Below, piece by piece: positions 24,618 to 33,474 of a stretch of 64,000 bases of DNA. This DNA is from JAQTNA01 sp043743785 (GTDB lineage Bacteria > Pseudomonadota > Gammaproteobacteria > Burkholderiales > Rhodocyclaceae): NCBI GenBank assembly GCA_043743785.1, contig JAYTVW010000001.1, forward strand, positions 13,498-77,497, read 5' to 3'. Numbering within the stretch: the stretch's first letter is position 1; each line of letters starts with the position of its first letter. The translations under genes were made by a program, and so were the position numbers. Under the pieces are notes generated by a model, which saw nothing but the letters and a program-made list of their open reading frames with translations, made no database searches and had not been told where the DNA came from.

Positions 24618-24633
24618 CGCTCCCCGAAATTGA
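24343..24633 (+). CDS. Rz1: Rz1-like outer-membrane spanin lipoprotein
   Basis: 96 residues in a different frame, embedded in the Rz gene and extending 16 bases beyond it. Lipobox LTAC at residue 18 (MLKPILLLLIAVSILTAC), then a Pro-rich region (SSGPPPMP, PELPPPASG). Embedded Rz/Rz1 architecture as in lambda. It is longer than most Rz1 proteins because of a helical C-terminus (HQLAQHQANLVRWLRQVW). Confidence 0.82.
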   Translation: MLKPILLLLIAVSILTACSSGPPPMPAVLPSLPAADMQPAPELPPPASGSLPDLLTNHVDAMLAYHQLAQHQANLVRWLRQVWPTLEGRSGDAPRN

Positions 24634-24874
24634 ACCCCGTGAGGTCGGCGACTGGATCGACGACGCCGTCAAGCGCGAACAGGACGTGCTCGATGACGCC
24701 CTCCAGGAGCAGCGGCTGCGTGACCCGACCCGGGGCAAGACGCTGGCGGATTCCGCCTTCGAGTGCGATGCCTGCGGCGATCCTATCCCCCAGGCCCGCC
24801 GAGAAGCCGTCCCGGGCGTGCGCTGCTGCGTACCCTGCGCCCACGCCATCGCCGTGGCGGAGGGGCGGAAATGA
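24614..24874 (+). CDS. TraR/DksA-type zinc-finger protein
   Basis: 86 residues from GTG 24614. Helical coiled stretch, then a C4 zinc finger CDACGDPIPQARR ... RCCVPC, the TraR/DksA pattern. Such phage proteins may bind RNA polymerase's secondary channel and mimic ppGpp/DksA. It sits in the lysis/late junction. Confidence 0.85.
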   Translation: MTLPEIEPREVGDWIDDAVKREQDVLDDALQEQRLRDPTRGKTLADSAFECDACGDPIPQARREAVPGVRCCVPCAHAIAVAEGRK

Positions 24875-25338
24875 CGATTCAAGTCGAATTCTGGCAATTG
24901 CTGTCAGCCCTGGTGGGGCTGTTGATCGCCTTCATGACCTGCATCTGGGCCTTTGCCAAAGTGCTGGGAGGACAGCAAGAGAAGCTGCTGGACGTGCGCT
25001 TTGCCTCCCTGGAAGAGAGCCGCAAGAGCGGCGTGTCCCACTGGGATACCCGCTTCACCGATCTGGACAAGGAACTGGTCAAGCTGGCCTCCGATCTGGC
25101 GGCCACCACTTTGCGTGTAACCGCCGTGGAGAACGCCCGCAGCGGGCTGTTGAGCCGATCAGACCTCGAAGGGGTTTTTTCTCGGCTCAACGGTATTTCA
25201 CGGGAGGTTTCGGAGCTGACGGGCGCCCTGGATGGTATTCGGGAGAACAGCGCCAAATCCGCCGAGGCGCTCGGAAAGGTCAACGCCATGGAAAAAACTC
25301 TCGAACTCATCAACCGCCACCTACTGGATAAAGCATGA
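24871..25338 (+). CDS. Membrane-anchored coiled-coil protein (DUF2730-like, Mu gp25 position)
   Basis: 155 residues. N-terminal transmembrane helix (LLSALVGLLIAFMTCIWAF), then a long coiled coil. The size, anchor and coil fit DUF2730, which in Mu-like phages comes just before the terminase genes. Overlaps both neighbours by four bases. Confidence 0.68.
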   Translation: MTIQVEFWQLLSALVGLLIAFMTCIWAFAKVLGGQQEKLLDVRFASLEESRKSGVSHWDTRFTDLDKELVKLASDLAATTLRVTAVENARSGLLSRSDLEGVFSRLNGISREVSELTGALDGIRENSAKSAEALGKVNAMEKTLELINRHLLDKA

Positions 25339-25637
25339 CGAAATCTTTTTCCGACCTGGTCGAATCTGCCCGCCGCCTGGCCATTTTGCGGGCACTGGCT
25401 GCCGCAGGGGAATACACCCTGCCGGAGAGCCTGGCCCGGCAAGCGCTTGGGCATGACGGCCTCACGGCGTCCGGTGATCAGATGGCCGCATCAAGCGCTT
25501 GGCTGGACGAGCAGCGCCTGCTGATCCGCCAGCAAGTGGGCGCGACCGCACTCCTGACCCTGACCGGGCGAGGCCTGGATGTGGCGCGGGGAGCAGCCGT
25601 GGTGCCGGGGGTGGATCGCCCCTTGCCGGGTTTCTGA
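25335..25637 (+). CDS. VpaChn25_0724-type phage protein (Mu gp26 position)
   Basis: 100 residues. RRLAILRALAAAGEYTLPESL and ASSAWLDEQRLLI form a winged-helix-like fold (given in parts: RLAILRALAAAGEY), ending LTGRGLDVARGAAVVPGV, the hallmark of this family in Mu-like phages. Likely DNA-binding partner of packaging genes. Confidence 0.88.
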   Translation: MTKSFSDLVESARRLAILRALAAAGEYTLPESLARQALGHDGLTASGDQMAASSAWLDEQRLLIRQQVGATALLTLTGRGLDVARGAAVVPGVDRPLPGF

Positions 25638-25638
25638 C

Positions 25639-26208
25639 ATGGGCCGCCGCAGCGTTATTTCCGCTCTGCCCGACGGCGTCCGCCGGGAGCTTGACGAGCG
25701 CCTGGTAGCCTCCGGATTTTCCGACTATGCCGCCCTGGCGGAATGGCTCCAGGCCCAGGGCTTCGAGATCAGCAAGAGCGCCGTGCATCGTCACGGCTTC
25801 GCCCTGCAGGCGGACTACGACGAGGCCATGGCGGATGCCCGAGGGCTGCTGGCCCTGACCCGGGCTTCAGGGGATCTGGGGAAATCGGGCAGCGAGCTGG
25901 CGCGCTCGGCATCGACGCTGTTGCAAACGGACATCGTGCGCACCGTCCTGGAAATCCGCAAAGAAGCGAATCCGGGCGAGCGCGCCAAGCTGCTGGCAAA
26001 GCTGACGCAGGCACAGGCGCAGATCGGCCGGATGTCGATTGCAGCAGAACGCTGGAGTGCCGAGGAGGAGGAAAAGCTGACCGCCGAGGCCCAGGCGGCT
26101 GCCGTGGCCAGCGCGGCGGCAGAGGGCTTGAGTCCGGAGCAGGCCGCCCGGGTGGGCGCGGCAGTGGCCAGCCGCATTCAGATCTACTTGCCGGATAACG
26201 GGCGCTGA
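25639..26208 (+). CDS. DUF3486 protein, small terminase subunit (Mu gp27-like)
   Basis: 189 residues. Starts MGRRSVISALPDGVRRELDE, with an HTH (FEISKSAVHRHGFAL), then a long helix. DUF3486 is the putative small terminase (DNA recognition) in Mu-like phages. One base precedes the large terminase start. Confidence 0.9.
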   Translation: MGRRSVISALPDGVRRELDERLVASGFSDYAALAEWLQAQGFEISKSAVHRHGFALQADYDEAMADARGLLALTRASGDLGKSGSELARSASTLLQTDIVRTVLEIRKEANPGERAKLLAKLTQAQAQIGRMSIAAERWSAEEEEKLTAEAQAAAVASAAAEGLSPEQAARVGAAVASRIQIYLPDNGR

Positions 26209-26209
26209 G

Positions 26210-27658
26210 ATGGCCAAACGCCAACCGCAAGGGCCACGCCAGGCAGACGAGCCGGTCCGCATGATCCGGCCCCAGGCCGGACCCCAGGAGGCGTTTCTGG
26301 CCAGCCCGGCGGATATCGTCATCTACGGGGGGGCTGCGTTCGGCGGGAAAACCTTTGCGCTGCTGCTGGAGACGGTACGGCATACCGATAATCCCGGGTT
26401 CGGCGCCGTCATCTTCCGCCGTACCACCAAACAGGTGCGGGCCGAAGGCGGTCTGTGGGACACGGCGGAAGAGTTGTACGTGGACATGGACGCGGAGCCG
26501 AATCAGTCGGCTTTATCCTGGACCTTTCCCAGCGGTGCCCGGGTGACGTTCGCCCATCTGGAGCATGAAAAGAACAAGCTCGACTGGCAGGGTTCCCAGC
26601 TGGCCATGATTGGTTTTGACGAACTAACCCATTTCACGTCGGGTCAGTTCTGGTATTTACTTTCGCGTAACCGCTCGGGTTCCGGTGTGGCGCCCTATGT
26701 GCGGGCGACGACGAATCCGGACCCGGATAGCTGGGTGGCCGATCTGATTTCCTGGTGGATCGACCAAGAAACCGGTTACGCGATTCCCGAGCGTTCCGGC
26801 GTGGTGCGCTACTTCGTGCGCTATCGCAACGAACTGATCTGGGGCGACACCCGGGAGGAACTGAAAGACCAGTTCCCGGAGCTGGAGCCCAAGAGCTTGA
26901 CCTTCATCGGCGCCAGCTACTCGGACAACAAGATCGGCTTGGCAAAAGACCCGGGTTACATCGCCAACCTGGATGCACTGCCCCTGGTGGAACAGGAACA
27001 GCTGAAGAAAGGCAACTGGAAGATCCGCCCTGCCGCCGGAGACTACTTCAAGGCTGAGTGGTTCGAGAAAGTCGAGCGGGCGCCGGAGGGATGCCGCTGG
27101 GTGCGCTACTGGGATCGGGCCGCCACCGAACCGAATCCGCGCAACACCGATCCGGATTGGACCGCCGGCCTGAAGTTGGGCAAGGACAGCGAGGGTACGT
27201 ACTACATCGGCCACGTGGCGCGGGACCGCAAGCGGCCAGCCGGGGTAAAGGCCTTGATCAAAGGGACAGCTGCTGCCGATGGCGTTGCCTGCACCGTGGT
27301 ACTGGAACAAGACCCGGCGCAGGCGGGCAAGGTCGAGGCCGAACTCTACGTCACCTACCTGGCCGGATTCGACGTACGCATTCAGTCCCCCCAGGGGGAT
27401 AAGCAGGTCCGGTCCCGACCGGCCTCGGCCCAGGCGGAAGCCGGCAAGATCAAGCTGGTGAAGGGACCATGGAACAAGGCACTGCTGGACGAACTGGAGA
27501 ACTTCCCAACCGGCAAGCACGACGACCAGGTCGATACCCTGTCCGGCGCCATCAACTGGCTGGAGAGCACCAACGTCCAACCGGCGGCAGGCGCCACGGT
27601 AGATCCTCAGCCGGATAGTTACCGCTCCGACAGGAATTTTCGGCGGCGCCTGCATTAA
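26210..27658 (+). CDS. Terminase large subunit (Mu gp28-like)
   Basis: 482 residues. ATPase motor: Walker A GGAAFGGKTFALL, Walker B LAMIGFDELTHF. C-terminal RNase H-type nuclease with Asp residues at YWDRAATE and HDDQVDTLSGAI. Packages DNA into proheads by a headful mechanism in this class. The downstream 112 bp contain no gene. Confidence 0.93.
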   Translation: MAKRQPQGPRQADEPVRMIRPQAGPQEAFLASPADIVIYGGAAFGGKTFALLLETVRHTDNPGFGAVIFRRTTKQVRAEGGLWDTAEELYVDMDAEPNQSALSWTFPSGARVTFAHLEHEKNKLDWQGSQLAMIGFDELTHFTSGQFWYLLSRNRSGSGVAPYVRATTNPDPDSWVADLISWWIDQETGYAIPERSGVVRYFVRYRNELIWGDTREELKDQFPELEPKSLTFIGASYSDNKIGLAKDPGYIANLDALPLVEQEQLKKGNWKIRPAAGDYFKAEWFEKVERAPEGCRWVRYWDRAATEPNPRNTDPDWTAGLKLGKDSEGTYYIGHVARDRKRPAGVKALIKGTAAADGVACTVVLEQDPAQAGKVEAELYVTYLAGFDVRIQSPQGDKQVRSRPASAQAEAGKIKLVKGPWNKALLDELENFPTGKHDDQVDTLSGAINWLESTNVQPAAGATVDPQPDSYRSDRNFRRRLH

Positions 27659-27770
27659 GCCGCCAGGGCCATTTTCTCCCCGGCAGGCTACGGATGGATA
27701 GGGAACAGGGGCTACGGCCCTTGGCGGGTTTTATAAAAAGGTTTTTGCGGCATTGCTGCGGGGTAGCGAC

Positions 27771-29192
27771 ATGGGAATTCTGGGTGAGGCATTGAAATTG
27801 TTCGGCGGCGGCGCGAAACCGGCTGTCGGGCAACCCCTGCGGGAAGCGGTCGGAGCCACCATCGATCCGGATGAGGAAGACGGCTGGCGCCGCCTCTCCG
27901 GCGATTCTCGCCGGGATCTGTCGCCCTTATCCCAGGCGCGGATGCAGGAGACGGCGGTCTATCTGTGGGATTCGAACCTGCTGGCCAACCGCATTGTCGA
28001 GCTGCCCCTAGCGTACCTGCTGGCGGAGGGGGTGGCGGTGCGCAGTGGTGACGAGGAGATGCAACGCATCCTCAACCGCTTCTGGCGCGACCCGATCAAC
28101 TCCATGGACCTGAAGCTGCCGAAGAAGGTGCGGGAACTCAGTCTGTATGGCGAGCAGTGCTGGCCGGCCTTCGTCAATGAAGTGGACGGGCATGTGCGCC
28201 TGGGCTACCTGGACCCGGCCCAGATCGCCACGGTGGTGGTGGATCCGGACAACCCGGAGCAGGCCATCGGGATCGTCTCGGTCAGAGACAAAAAGGGTGC
28301 AGCGCGGCGTTACCGCATCATCGTGAATGGCCCGGAAAGCGTGTTCACCCAGCGCACGCAGGACATCCGGGCGACCTTCACGGATGGCGAGGCGTTTTTC
28401 TTCACCGTCAATGATCTGTCGAACGGGCGTCGGGGGCGCTCCGATCTGCGGGCGCCGGCGGACTGGGTGGATGCCTACGACGAATTTCTCTTCGGCGAAC
28501 TGGACCGGGCAAACTTCCTGCGGGCCTTTGTCTGGGATGTGGAAATGACCGGCGCCACGGAAGAGACGGTGAAAGCCAAGGCGAAGGAAATCATGGCGCC
28601 GAAGCCGGGTTCGGTGCGGGTGCATAACGAGGCGGAGAAATGGACCGCCGTCTCGCCGGACCTGCAGGCCACGGATGCCGGCGCCGCTGCGCGCCTGTTC
28701 CGCAACCATGCCCTGGGCGGCGCGACGATTCCCGAACACTGGTTCGGTGGCGGCGGGGACACCAACCGGGCCACGGCGGGCGAAATGGGGGAGCCGACCT
28801 TCAAAATTTTCTCGATGCGCCAGGGAACGTGGAAATACATTCTGCAGAGCGTCGGGCGCTACGTGCTGCGCCAACGCCTGATTGCTCTCGACGGCACTGA
28901 GCCGGATTGGGAGGATCCTCGCCTGGACGTGGATGCAGTGTTCCCCGAACTGACGAGCCGGGACACCACCAAGTACGCGGCGGCCCTGCAGCAGGCGGTG
29001 GTGGCGGTGTCTCTGGCGGTGGACAAGGGCCTGATTACCGAAGAAACCGCCGTGGCGGTGGTGGCGAGCATCGCCGGCCGGCTGGGGGTAGAGATAGACC
29101 CGGCCCTGGAGCTGGCGGACGCGAAAGCGGCCCGGGCGGCGAAGCAGGCCGCCGATGTGTTCCCGCCGGCGCCGACCGTGCCGGCGGCCTAA
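27771..29192 (+). CDS. Phage portal protein
   Basis: 473 residues from ATG 27771. LWDSNLLANRIVELPLAYLL, ELSLYGEQCWPAFVN, LGYLDPAQIATVVVDPDNP and DYDEFLF-type helices give a portal-like pattern; position between terminase and gpF supports it. It does not resemble the Mu gp29 (DUF935) portal. C-terminal 30 residues are Ala/Pro-rich. A TTG at 27753 could add six residues but lacks a ribosome site. Confidence 0.85.
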   Translation: MGILGEALKLFGGGAKPAVGQPLREAVGATIDPDEEDGWRRLSGDSRRDLSPLSQARMQETAVYLWDSNLLANRIVELPLAYLLAEGVAVRSGDEEMQRILNRFWRDPINSMDLKLPKKVRELSLYGEQCWPAFVNEVDGHVRLGYLDPAQIATVVVDPDNPEQAIGIVSVRDKKGAARRYRIIVNGPESVFTQRTQDIRATFTDGEAFFFTVNDLSNGRRGRSDLRAPADWVDAYDEFLFGELDRANFLRAFVWDVEMTGATEETVKAKAKEIMAPKPGSVRVHNEAEKWTAVSPDLQATDAGAAARLFRNHALGGATIPEHWFGGGGDTNRATAGEMGEPTFKIFSMRQGTWKYILQSVGRYVLRQRLIALDGTEPDWEDPRLDVDAVFPELTSRDTTKYAAALQQAVVAVSLAVDKGLITEETAVAVVASIAGRLGVEIDPALELADAKAARAAKQAADVFPPAPTVPAA

Positions 29193-29195
29193 GCC

Positions 29196-30035
29196 ATGGC
29201 CTCTGATTCCGCCAAAATGGCCGGGGCCGCGGCGCAAGGCGAGCTGCACAAGCGCACGCGCCTCATCAACGACACCGCAGGGGAAATCACGGCCCAGTTG
29301 CAGCAAGCGGCGGCGGACATCAAGGCGATCCTGCTGGACCAGCCCACGGATTACGAGCGTTGGTATCTGCCTCAGCTGCAGGCGGAGATCGAAAGGGTAT
29401 TGCAGGCCAGCGCTGGGGCATCCGCCCAGGTGATGGACGTGGCCATGACCGGCGCCATTGCCGCCGGCCGCGCCCTGGTGGACGCGCCCCTGGCCGCCGG
29501 CGGGTTGCGCCTGGCCCTGCCCATCCTGGACACGGCCCAGCTGACGGCCATGCGCGCCTTCGCCACCAGCAAGATTGGCGGTATCACCCTGGCGCTATCG
29601 GACCAGATCAATACCCAGCTGGGCCTGGTGATGATCGGTGGCCAGACACCCCATGCGGCGGTAGAGGCGGTCACCTCCCTGCTGGAGGAAGAGACAACGC
29701 GGCGGGGTGTGACCATCGTGCACACCCAGCTGGCCCAGGCCTACTCCACGGCCAACCAGGTGCGCATGGATCAGGCCCTGGAGCAGGTACCCGGCCTGCA
29801 GAAAAAGTGGCTGAAGTCCGGCAAGCTGCACGCCCGGGCCAACCATGACGCCATCCATGGTCAGGTGCGCCCGGCGGCCGGCAAGTTCGACCTGGTGACG
29901 GCCCGGGGCGAGCCCCTCAAGATGCTGCACCCACATGACCCGACGGCGCCGGCCGGCGAAGTCATCAACTGCGGCTGCGTGGCGGTACCCGTGGTGCCGG
30001 GCTGGGAATCGACGCTGCCAAAGACAGCGGACTGA
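29196..30035 (+). CDS. Mu gpF-like head morphogenesis protein
   Basis: 279 residues. The C-terminal block ARANHDAIHGQ ... MLHPHDPTAPAGEVINCGC is the phage Mu F signature (RxxHxxxxGQ and a C-x-C ending). Minor capsid protein linked to portal in head assembly. Last gene of late unit 1. Confidence 0.9.
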   Translation: MASDSAKMAGAAAQGELHKRTRLINDTAGEITAQLQQAAADIKAILLDQPTDYERWYLPQLQAEIERVLQASAGASAQVMDVAMTGAIAAGRALVDAPLAAGGLRLALPILDTAQLTAMRAFATSKIGGITLALSDQINTQLGLVMIGGQTPHAAVEAVTSLLEEETTRRGVTIVHTQLAQAYSTANQVRMDQALEQVPGLQKKWLKSGKLHARANHDAIHGQVRPAAGKFDLVTARGEPLKMLHPHDPTAPAGEVINCGCVAVPVVPGWESTLPKTAD

Positions 30036-30109
30036 AGCCAGTTTGCGAATTTGCGCAAGTCGATTTTGACCATATAGAGGTTTCCCTCGATATGGTTCCT
30101 GCGCCGATC

Positions 30110-30147
30110 AAAACCTAAAACTCTTTAATCGCCGCCGTCGCGCGCGC
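30110..30147 (+). promoter_or_regulatory. Late-unit motif 2
   Basis: CCTAAAACTC-TTTAATCG (30110-30131) followed seven bases later by CGCGCGCGC (30139-30147), 40 bp before gene 30188. A hairpin without T-run, CCATAT...ATATGG (30070-30095), stands just upstream and may end unit 1. Confidence 0.7.
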
Positions 30148-30187
30148 ACGGCAATCTGGCGCCTGTTCCCAACAACAGGAGCCAGAC

Positions 30188-30412
30188 ATGGCGGAGTTAA
30201 CCAAGGCCGACGCGGCCCGGCTGGTCAAGCGCGTTATCCCCGAGATCAAGGACGGCAAGGCCACCGGCAAGATGCTGGATAAGGACGTCGGCGCCGACGA
30301 AGTGCTGTCCTTTCGGCTGGGTGAAGGCGGTCAGCTGGTGGTGGTCACGACCGACGGCCAGAAACTCTGCGCCGCCCTCTCCACTGCCCAGGCCGCCAAG
30401 GCGGGCAAGTAA
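30188..30412 (+). CDS. Small head-region protein, unknown
   Basis: 74 residues, ATG with AGGAG upstream. Lys-rich first half, beta-type second half (LSFRLGEGGQLVVVTTDGQKL). First gene of late unit 2. A decoration or assembly factor is possible; no family recognised. Confidence 0.6.
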   Translation: MAELTKADAARLVKRVIPEIKDGKATGKMLDKDVGADEVLSFRLGEGGQLVVVTTDGQKLCAALSTAQAAKAGK

Positions 30413-30415
30413 GCC

Positions 30416-32746
30416 ATGGTCAAGCCCATCCCCCTTTCCGGCATCCGTGGCGCCGTGGCGCTGCGGGAGGCTGCGGCTGTGCTGGAGTGGCGTCAGGTCA
30501 TGGACCTGGTGCGCGAGGCCGTCAGCAAGAAGCTTGCAGCGGCCATGCCCGCCGGTGAGCCGCCCTGGGTGTGCATCGAGGCGATGTACGCCGACCGGGC
30601 TGTCATCGAGCTGGACGGCAAATACTGGTCCTATGCCTACACGATCAGCGGGACTGAAGTTGTCCTCGGCGACGCCGTGCAGGTGCAAGAGCAATACGTG
30701 CCGCTGAAGGAAGCGGCGGCCCCGGTGCGCGGCGTGTTCATCGAAGCGGTGGGCAGTGAAGGTGAAGCCAGTTCCGGAAAATGGTTGATCCGGGTCATCA
30801 AGGCCGGCTATTCCATGAACAACTTCTACTACCCGGATACGGTGCTGCGCGAAGGCGCGCCGCTCTTCAACGGTGCCCGGGTTTTCCTGAAGTCCGATGC
30901 CGAGCACCTCAAGGGGGCCGGCAAGGACGTCCGCAACTTGATCGGCGGGCTGTCCGCTGCAACTTTCATCGAAGGCAAGTCGCCCGACTCGGGGGAAATC
31001 CAGGCGGTATTCACGCTTATCGAGGCGGATGGCGCCGAGGCGGTGAAGCTGCGGGAAGCCTATGACCGGGGGCTTTCCGGTCTCTTCGGCTTTTCCATTG
31101 ATGCAACGGGCAAGGTCGGCAAGGCCGAAATGCGCGAGGGCCGCAAGGTGCGCACCGCCCAGAGCATCACCCAAGTGCAATCCGTGGATTTGATCGTCGA
31201 ACCGGGCGCGGGCGGCGAGTTGATTCGACTCGTCGAAGCTGCGCCCATTACCAATTTTTCCACCCAGGAGGGTACTGACATGGGTCTGCGCCAACGCATG
31301 ATCGAGGCCGTTGCGGCCAAGCGGCCGGGTTATACCGGCGAAAGCGTCACTGACGAGGAGCTGGAAACCGCCTACCGCGAGGCCGTGTCCGGGGTGACCG
31401 CCGGCCAGTTTCGCGGCGCCGGACCGGGTGTATCGGGGCAGGACGCTCTGGACGCTGTGCGCCTGGTTGAAGCGCGTATCACGGCGCGGGGTCTGATCGG
31501 CGCCAGCACGCTGCCCCAGGCGGCGAAAGACAAGCTGCTGACGCGCTTCGTCGAGGCGAAAGACACTTTCACGGATGCCGACGTCGCCACGGCCATCGAA
31601 GGCGAGCGCAGCTACCTGGCGAAGTTCGTGGAGTCCGGCCGCGTGGTCATTGGCAGCCTGGGTGATATTCAGGTCGCGGACCGTTCGGCCCAACTGGCCG
31701 GCATGCTGGATGCCTTCTTCGATCCGGCCCACAAGGATCACCGGGACACCCATTCCTTCCGCGAGTGCTACGTTGAGATGACGGGTGATCGCCGCGTGAC
31801 GGGGCGTCTGGAAGACTGCGACCGCACGCGCCTGGTGGAATCCTTCGGCGCCAACTTCCGGGAATCCGTGGATACGGCCGGCTTCGCCAACGTGCTGGGC
31901 AATTCCCTGCACCGGGCCATGATCGCCAACTACACGGCGGCCGTGGATCTGCAGGCCTGGCGCCAGATCGTCAGCGTGGTGCCCATCAACGACTTCCGCA
32001 GCAACGAGCGCGTGCGCTACGGCGGCTACGGCGATCTGCCGGCCGTGGCCGAAAAGGGTGCCTATGCGGCCCTGACGACGCCCACTGACGAGAAGGCCAG
32101 CTACGCGGTCACCAAGCGCGGTGGCATCGAATCCGTGAGCCTGGAAGCCATCCGCAACGACGACGTGGGCCTGATTCGCCAGATCCCGGTGAAGATGAGC
32201 CGCGCCGCAGCCCGCACCCTGGCCAAGTTCGCCTTCGATTTCATCCGGGCCAACGGCGCCATCTACGACGGAAAGGCCTTGTTCCATGCGGATCACGGCA
32301 ATCTCTTTACCGCAGCCCTGGACGCGACCCAGTTCGCGGCGCACCGCCTGGCCATGCTGAAGCAGACGGAAAAGGATTCCAACGATCGCCTGGAAATTGC
32401 CCCGTCTTTCCTACTGGTGCCAGCGGACCTGGAACAGGCGGCAACTGACCTGTTCAGCCGCAACACCAACCTGGACAAGACCTTCCTGCAGACCCTCAGC
32501 CCCACCATCATCCCGGTGTGGTACTGGACAGATGCCAACGACTGGGTGACCGCGGCCAAGCCGATGGATATCCCGGGCATCGAAATGGGCTTCCTGGATG
32601 GCCGCGAGGAACCGGAGTTGTTCGTGCAGGACGCGCCGACGGTGGGCAGCCTGTTCAACAACGACTGTGTGACTTACAAGATCCGCCATGTCTATGGCGG
32701 CGTGGTGACGGATTACCGCGGCTTCACCAAGGCCGTGGTGGCCTGA
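30416..32746 (+). CDS. Prohead protease / major capsid fusion protein
   Basis: 776 residues. Residues about 100-270 look like a phage prohead protease (WLIRVIKAGYSMNNFYYPDT ... DAEHLKGAGKDVRNLIGGL). Residues about 370-776 are a capsid protein of the Mu gpT type (RVRYGGYGDLPAVAEKGAY, KRGGIESVSLEAIRNDDVGLI, FHADHGNLFTAALD, PVWYWTDANDWVTAA). Between them a linker begins at an internal Met with a strong ribosome site (31266-31282). Fused protease-capsid proteins are known; here cleavage and/or internal initiation would release the capsid part. Confidence 0.9.
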   Translation: MVKPIPLSGIRGAVALREAAAVLEWRQVMDLVREAVSKKLAAAMPAGEPPWVCIEAMYADRAVIELDGKYWSYAYTISGTEVVLGDAVQVQEQYVPLKEAAAPVRGVFIEAVGSEGEASSGKWLIRVIKAGYSMNNFYYPDTVLREGAPLFNGARVFLKSDAEHLKGAGKDVRNLIGGLSAATFIEGKSPDSGEIQAVFTLIEADGAEAVKLREAYDRGLSGLFGFSIDATGKVGKAEMREGRKVRTAQSITQVQSVDLIVEPGAGGELIRLVEAAPITNFSTQEGTDMGLRQRMIEAVAAKRPGYTGESVTDEELETAYREAVSGVTAGQFRGAGPGVSGQDALDAVRLVEARITARGLIGASTLPQAAKDKLLTRFVEAKDTFTDADVATAIEGERSYLAKFVESGRVVIGSLGDIQVADRSAQLAGMLDAFFDPAHKDHRDTHSFRECYVEMTGDRRVTGRLEDCDRTRLVESFGANFRESVDTAGFANVLGNSLHRAMIANYTAAVDLQAWRQIVSVVPINDFRSNERVRYGGYGDLPAVAEKGAYAALTTPTDEKASYAVTKRGGIESVSLEAIRNDDVGLIRQIPVKMSRAAARTLAKFAFDFIRANGAIYDGKALFHADHGNLFTAALDATQFAAHRLAMLKQTEKDSNDRLEIAPSFLLVPADLEQAATDLFSRNTNLDKTFLQTLSPTIIPVWYWTDANDWVTAAKPMDIPGIEMGFLDGREEPELFVQDAPTVGSLFNNDCVTYKIRHVYGGVVTDYRGFTKAVVA
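31266..31282 (+). promoter_or_regulatory. Internal ribosome-binding site and ATG in the fusion gene
   Basis: AGGAGGG (31266-31272), seven bases, then in-frame ATG 31280 (codon 289). It would make a separate 488-residue linker-plus-capsid product, like lambda Nu3 inside C or Mu Z inside I. Confidence 0.7.
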
Positions 32747-32799
32747 TCCCCAGGGCCGGGGGTTTTCCCCGGCCCGCCCTATTCTGAAAACGACCCATC

Positions 32800-33474
32800 A
32801 TGTCCCTTTCCGACTACCGCAAGCTGATTGCCGACCTGGTGCCCGATGGCACCGGGAAGGTGAGCCTTGAGGCCACGGTGCGGGCCATCGAGGCGGCGCG
32901 CATCCGCTACAGCGGCGACAAGCCGCGCTGCGTGGTGGAGGATGTGACGGCCGCCGGCGGCAATGATCTGCCACTGCCCACGGCCTGGTCGGCGGACGTG
33001 TCCCGGGTGCTGGCAGTGGAAAGCCCGGTGGGGGCCATGCCGCCAACGTTCGTCAGCCAGGAAGATTGGCTGGTGCTGGCCGTGCCCGGCGGACAGGCCC
33101 TGCGGGTGCGTTACGCCCTGGCGGCGCAGGCAGTGGCGCGCATCACATTCTCGGCGCCGCATGTGCTCACCGAATCCGCAGATAGCATCCCGCTGCTGGA
33201 TCGCGAGGCGGTGGTCTGCTGGGCCGCCAGTCTGCTGTGCGACCAGCTGGCGGCAAGTTATGCCACGAATTCGGACGCCACGATCCAGGCGGACCGGGTG
33301 GATCACACCAGCCCATCCCGCACCTGGTCGAAGCAGGCCGGTATCTATCGCCAGCGCTATTTTGACCTGCTGGGTATCGACCCCAAGCTCGTCGTGGCGG
33401 CCGGCGCCGTGGTGAATCTGGACATGTCGGATAGCCGTGGCCGGCCGCGTCAGACCCATTGGCGGGACCGTTGA
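32800..33474 (+). CDS. Head-tail connector-region protein
   Basis: 224 residues, soluble, mostly unrecognised; position after the capsid gene suggests a head completion (neck) protein. RVRYALAAQAVARITFSAPHV and REAVVCWAASLLCDQLAASYAT (shortened: CWAASLLCDQLAASYAT) include the helical block seen in neck proteins. Stop overlaps the next start by one base (TGATG). Confidence 0.65.
   Translation: MSLSDYRKLIADLVPDGTGKVSLEATVRAIEAARIRYSGDKPRCVVEDVTAAGGNDLPLPTAWSADVSRVLAVESPVGAMPPTFVSQEDWLVLAVPGGQALRVRYALAAQAVARITFSAPHVLTESADSIPLLDREAVVCWAASLLCDQLAASYATNSDATIQADRVDHTSPSRTWSKQAGIYRQRYFDLLGIDPKLVVAAGAVVNLDMSDSRGRPRQTHWRDR

Noticed and set aside
28008..29306. 432-residue open frame antisense to the portal gene
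   Set aside because: Shadow of portal codons; His/Arg-rich sequence without domain character.
30197..32344. A 715-residue open frame antisense to the capsid fusion
   Set aside because: It lies opposite a well-supported gene with strong codon bias; long antisense frames are common at high GC. No motif and no ribosome site.
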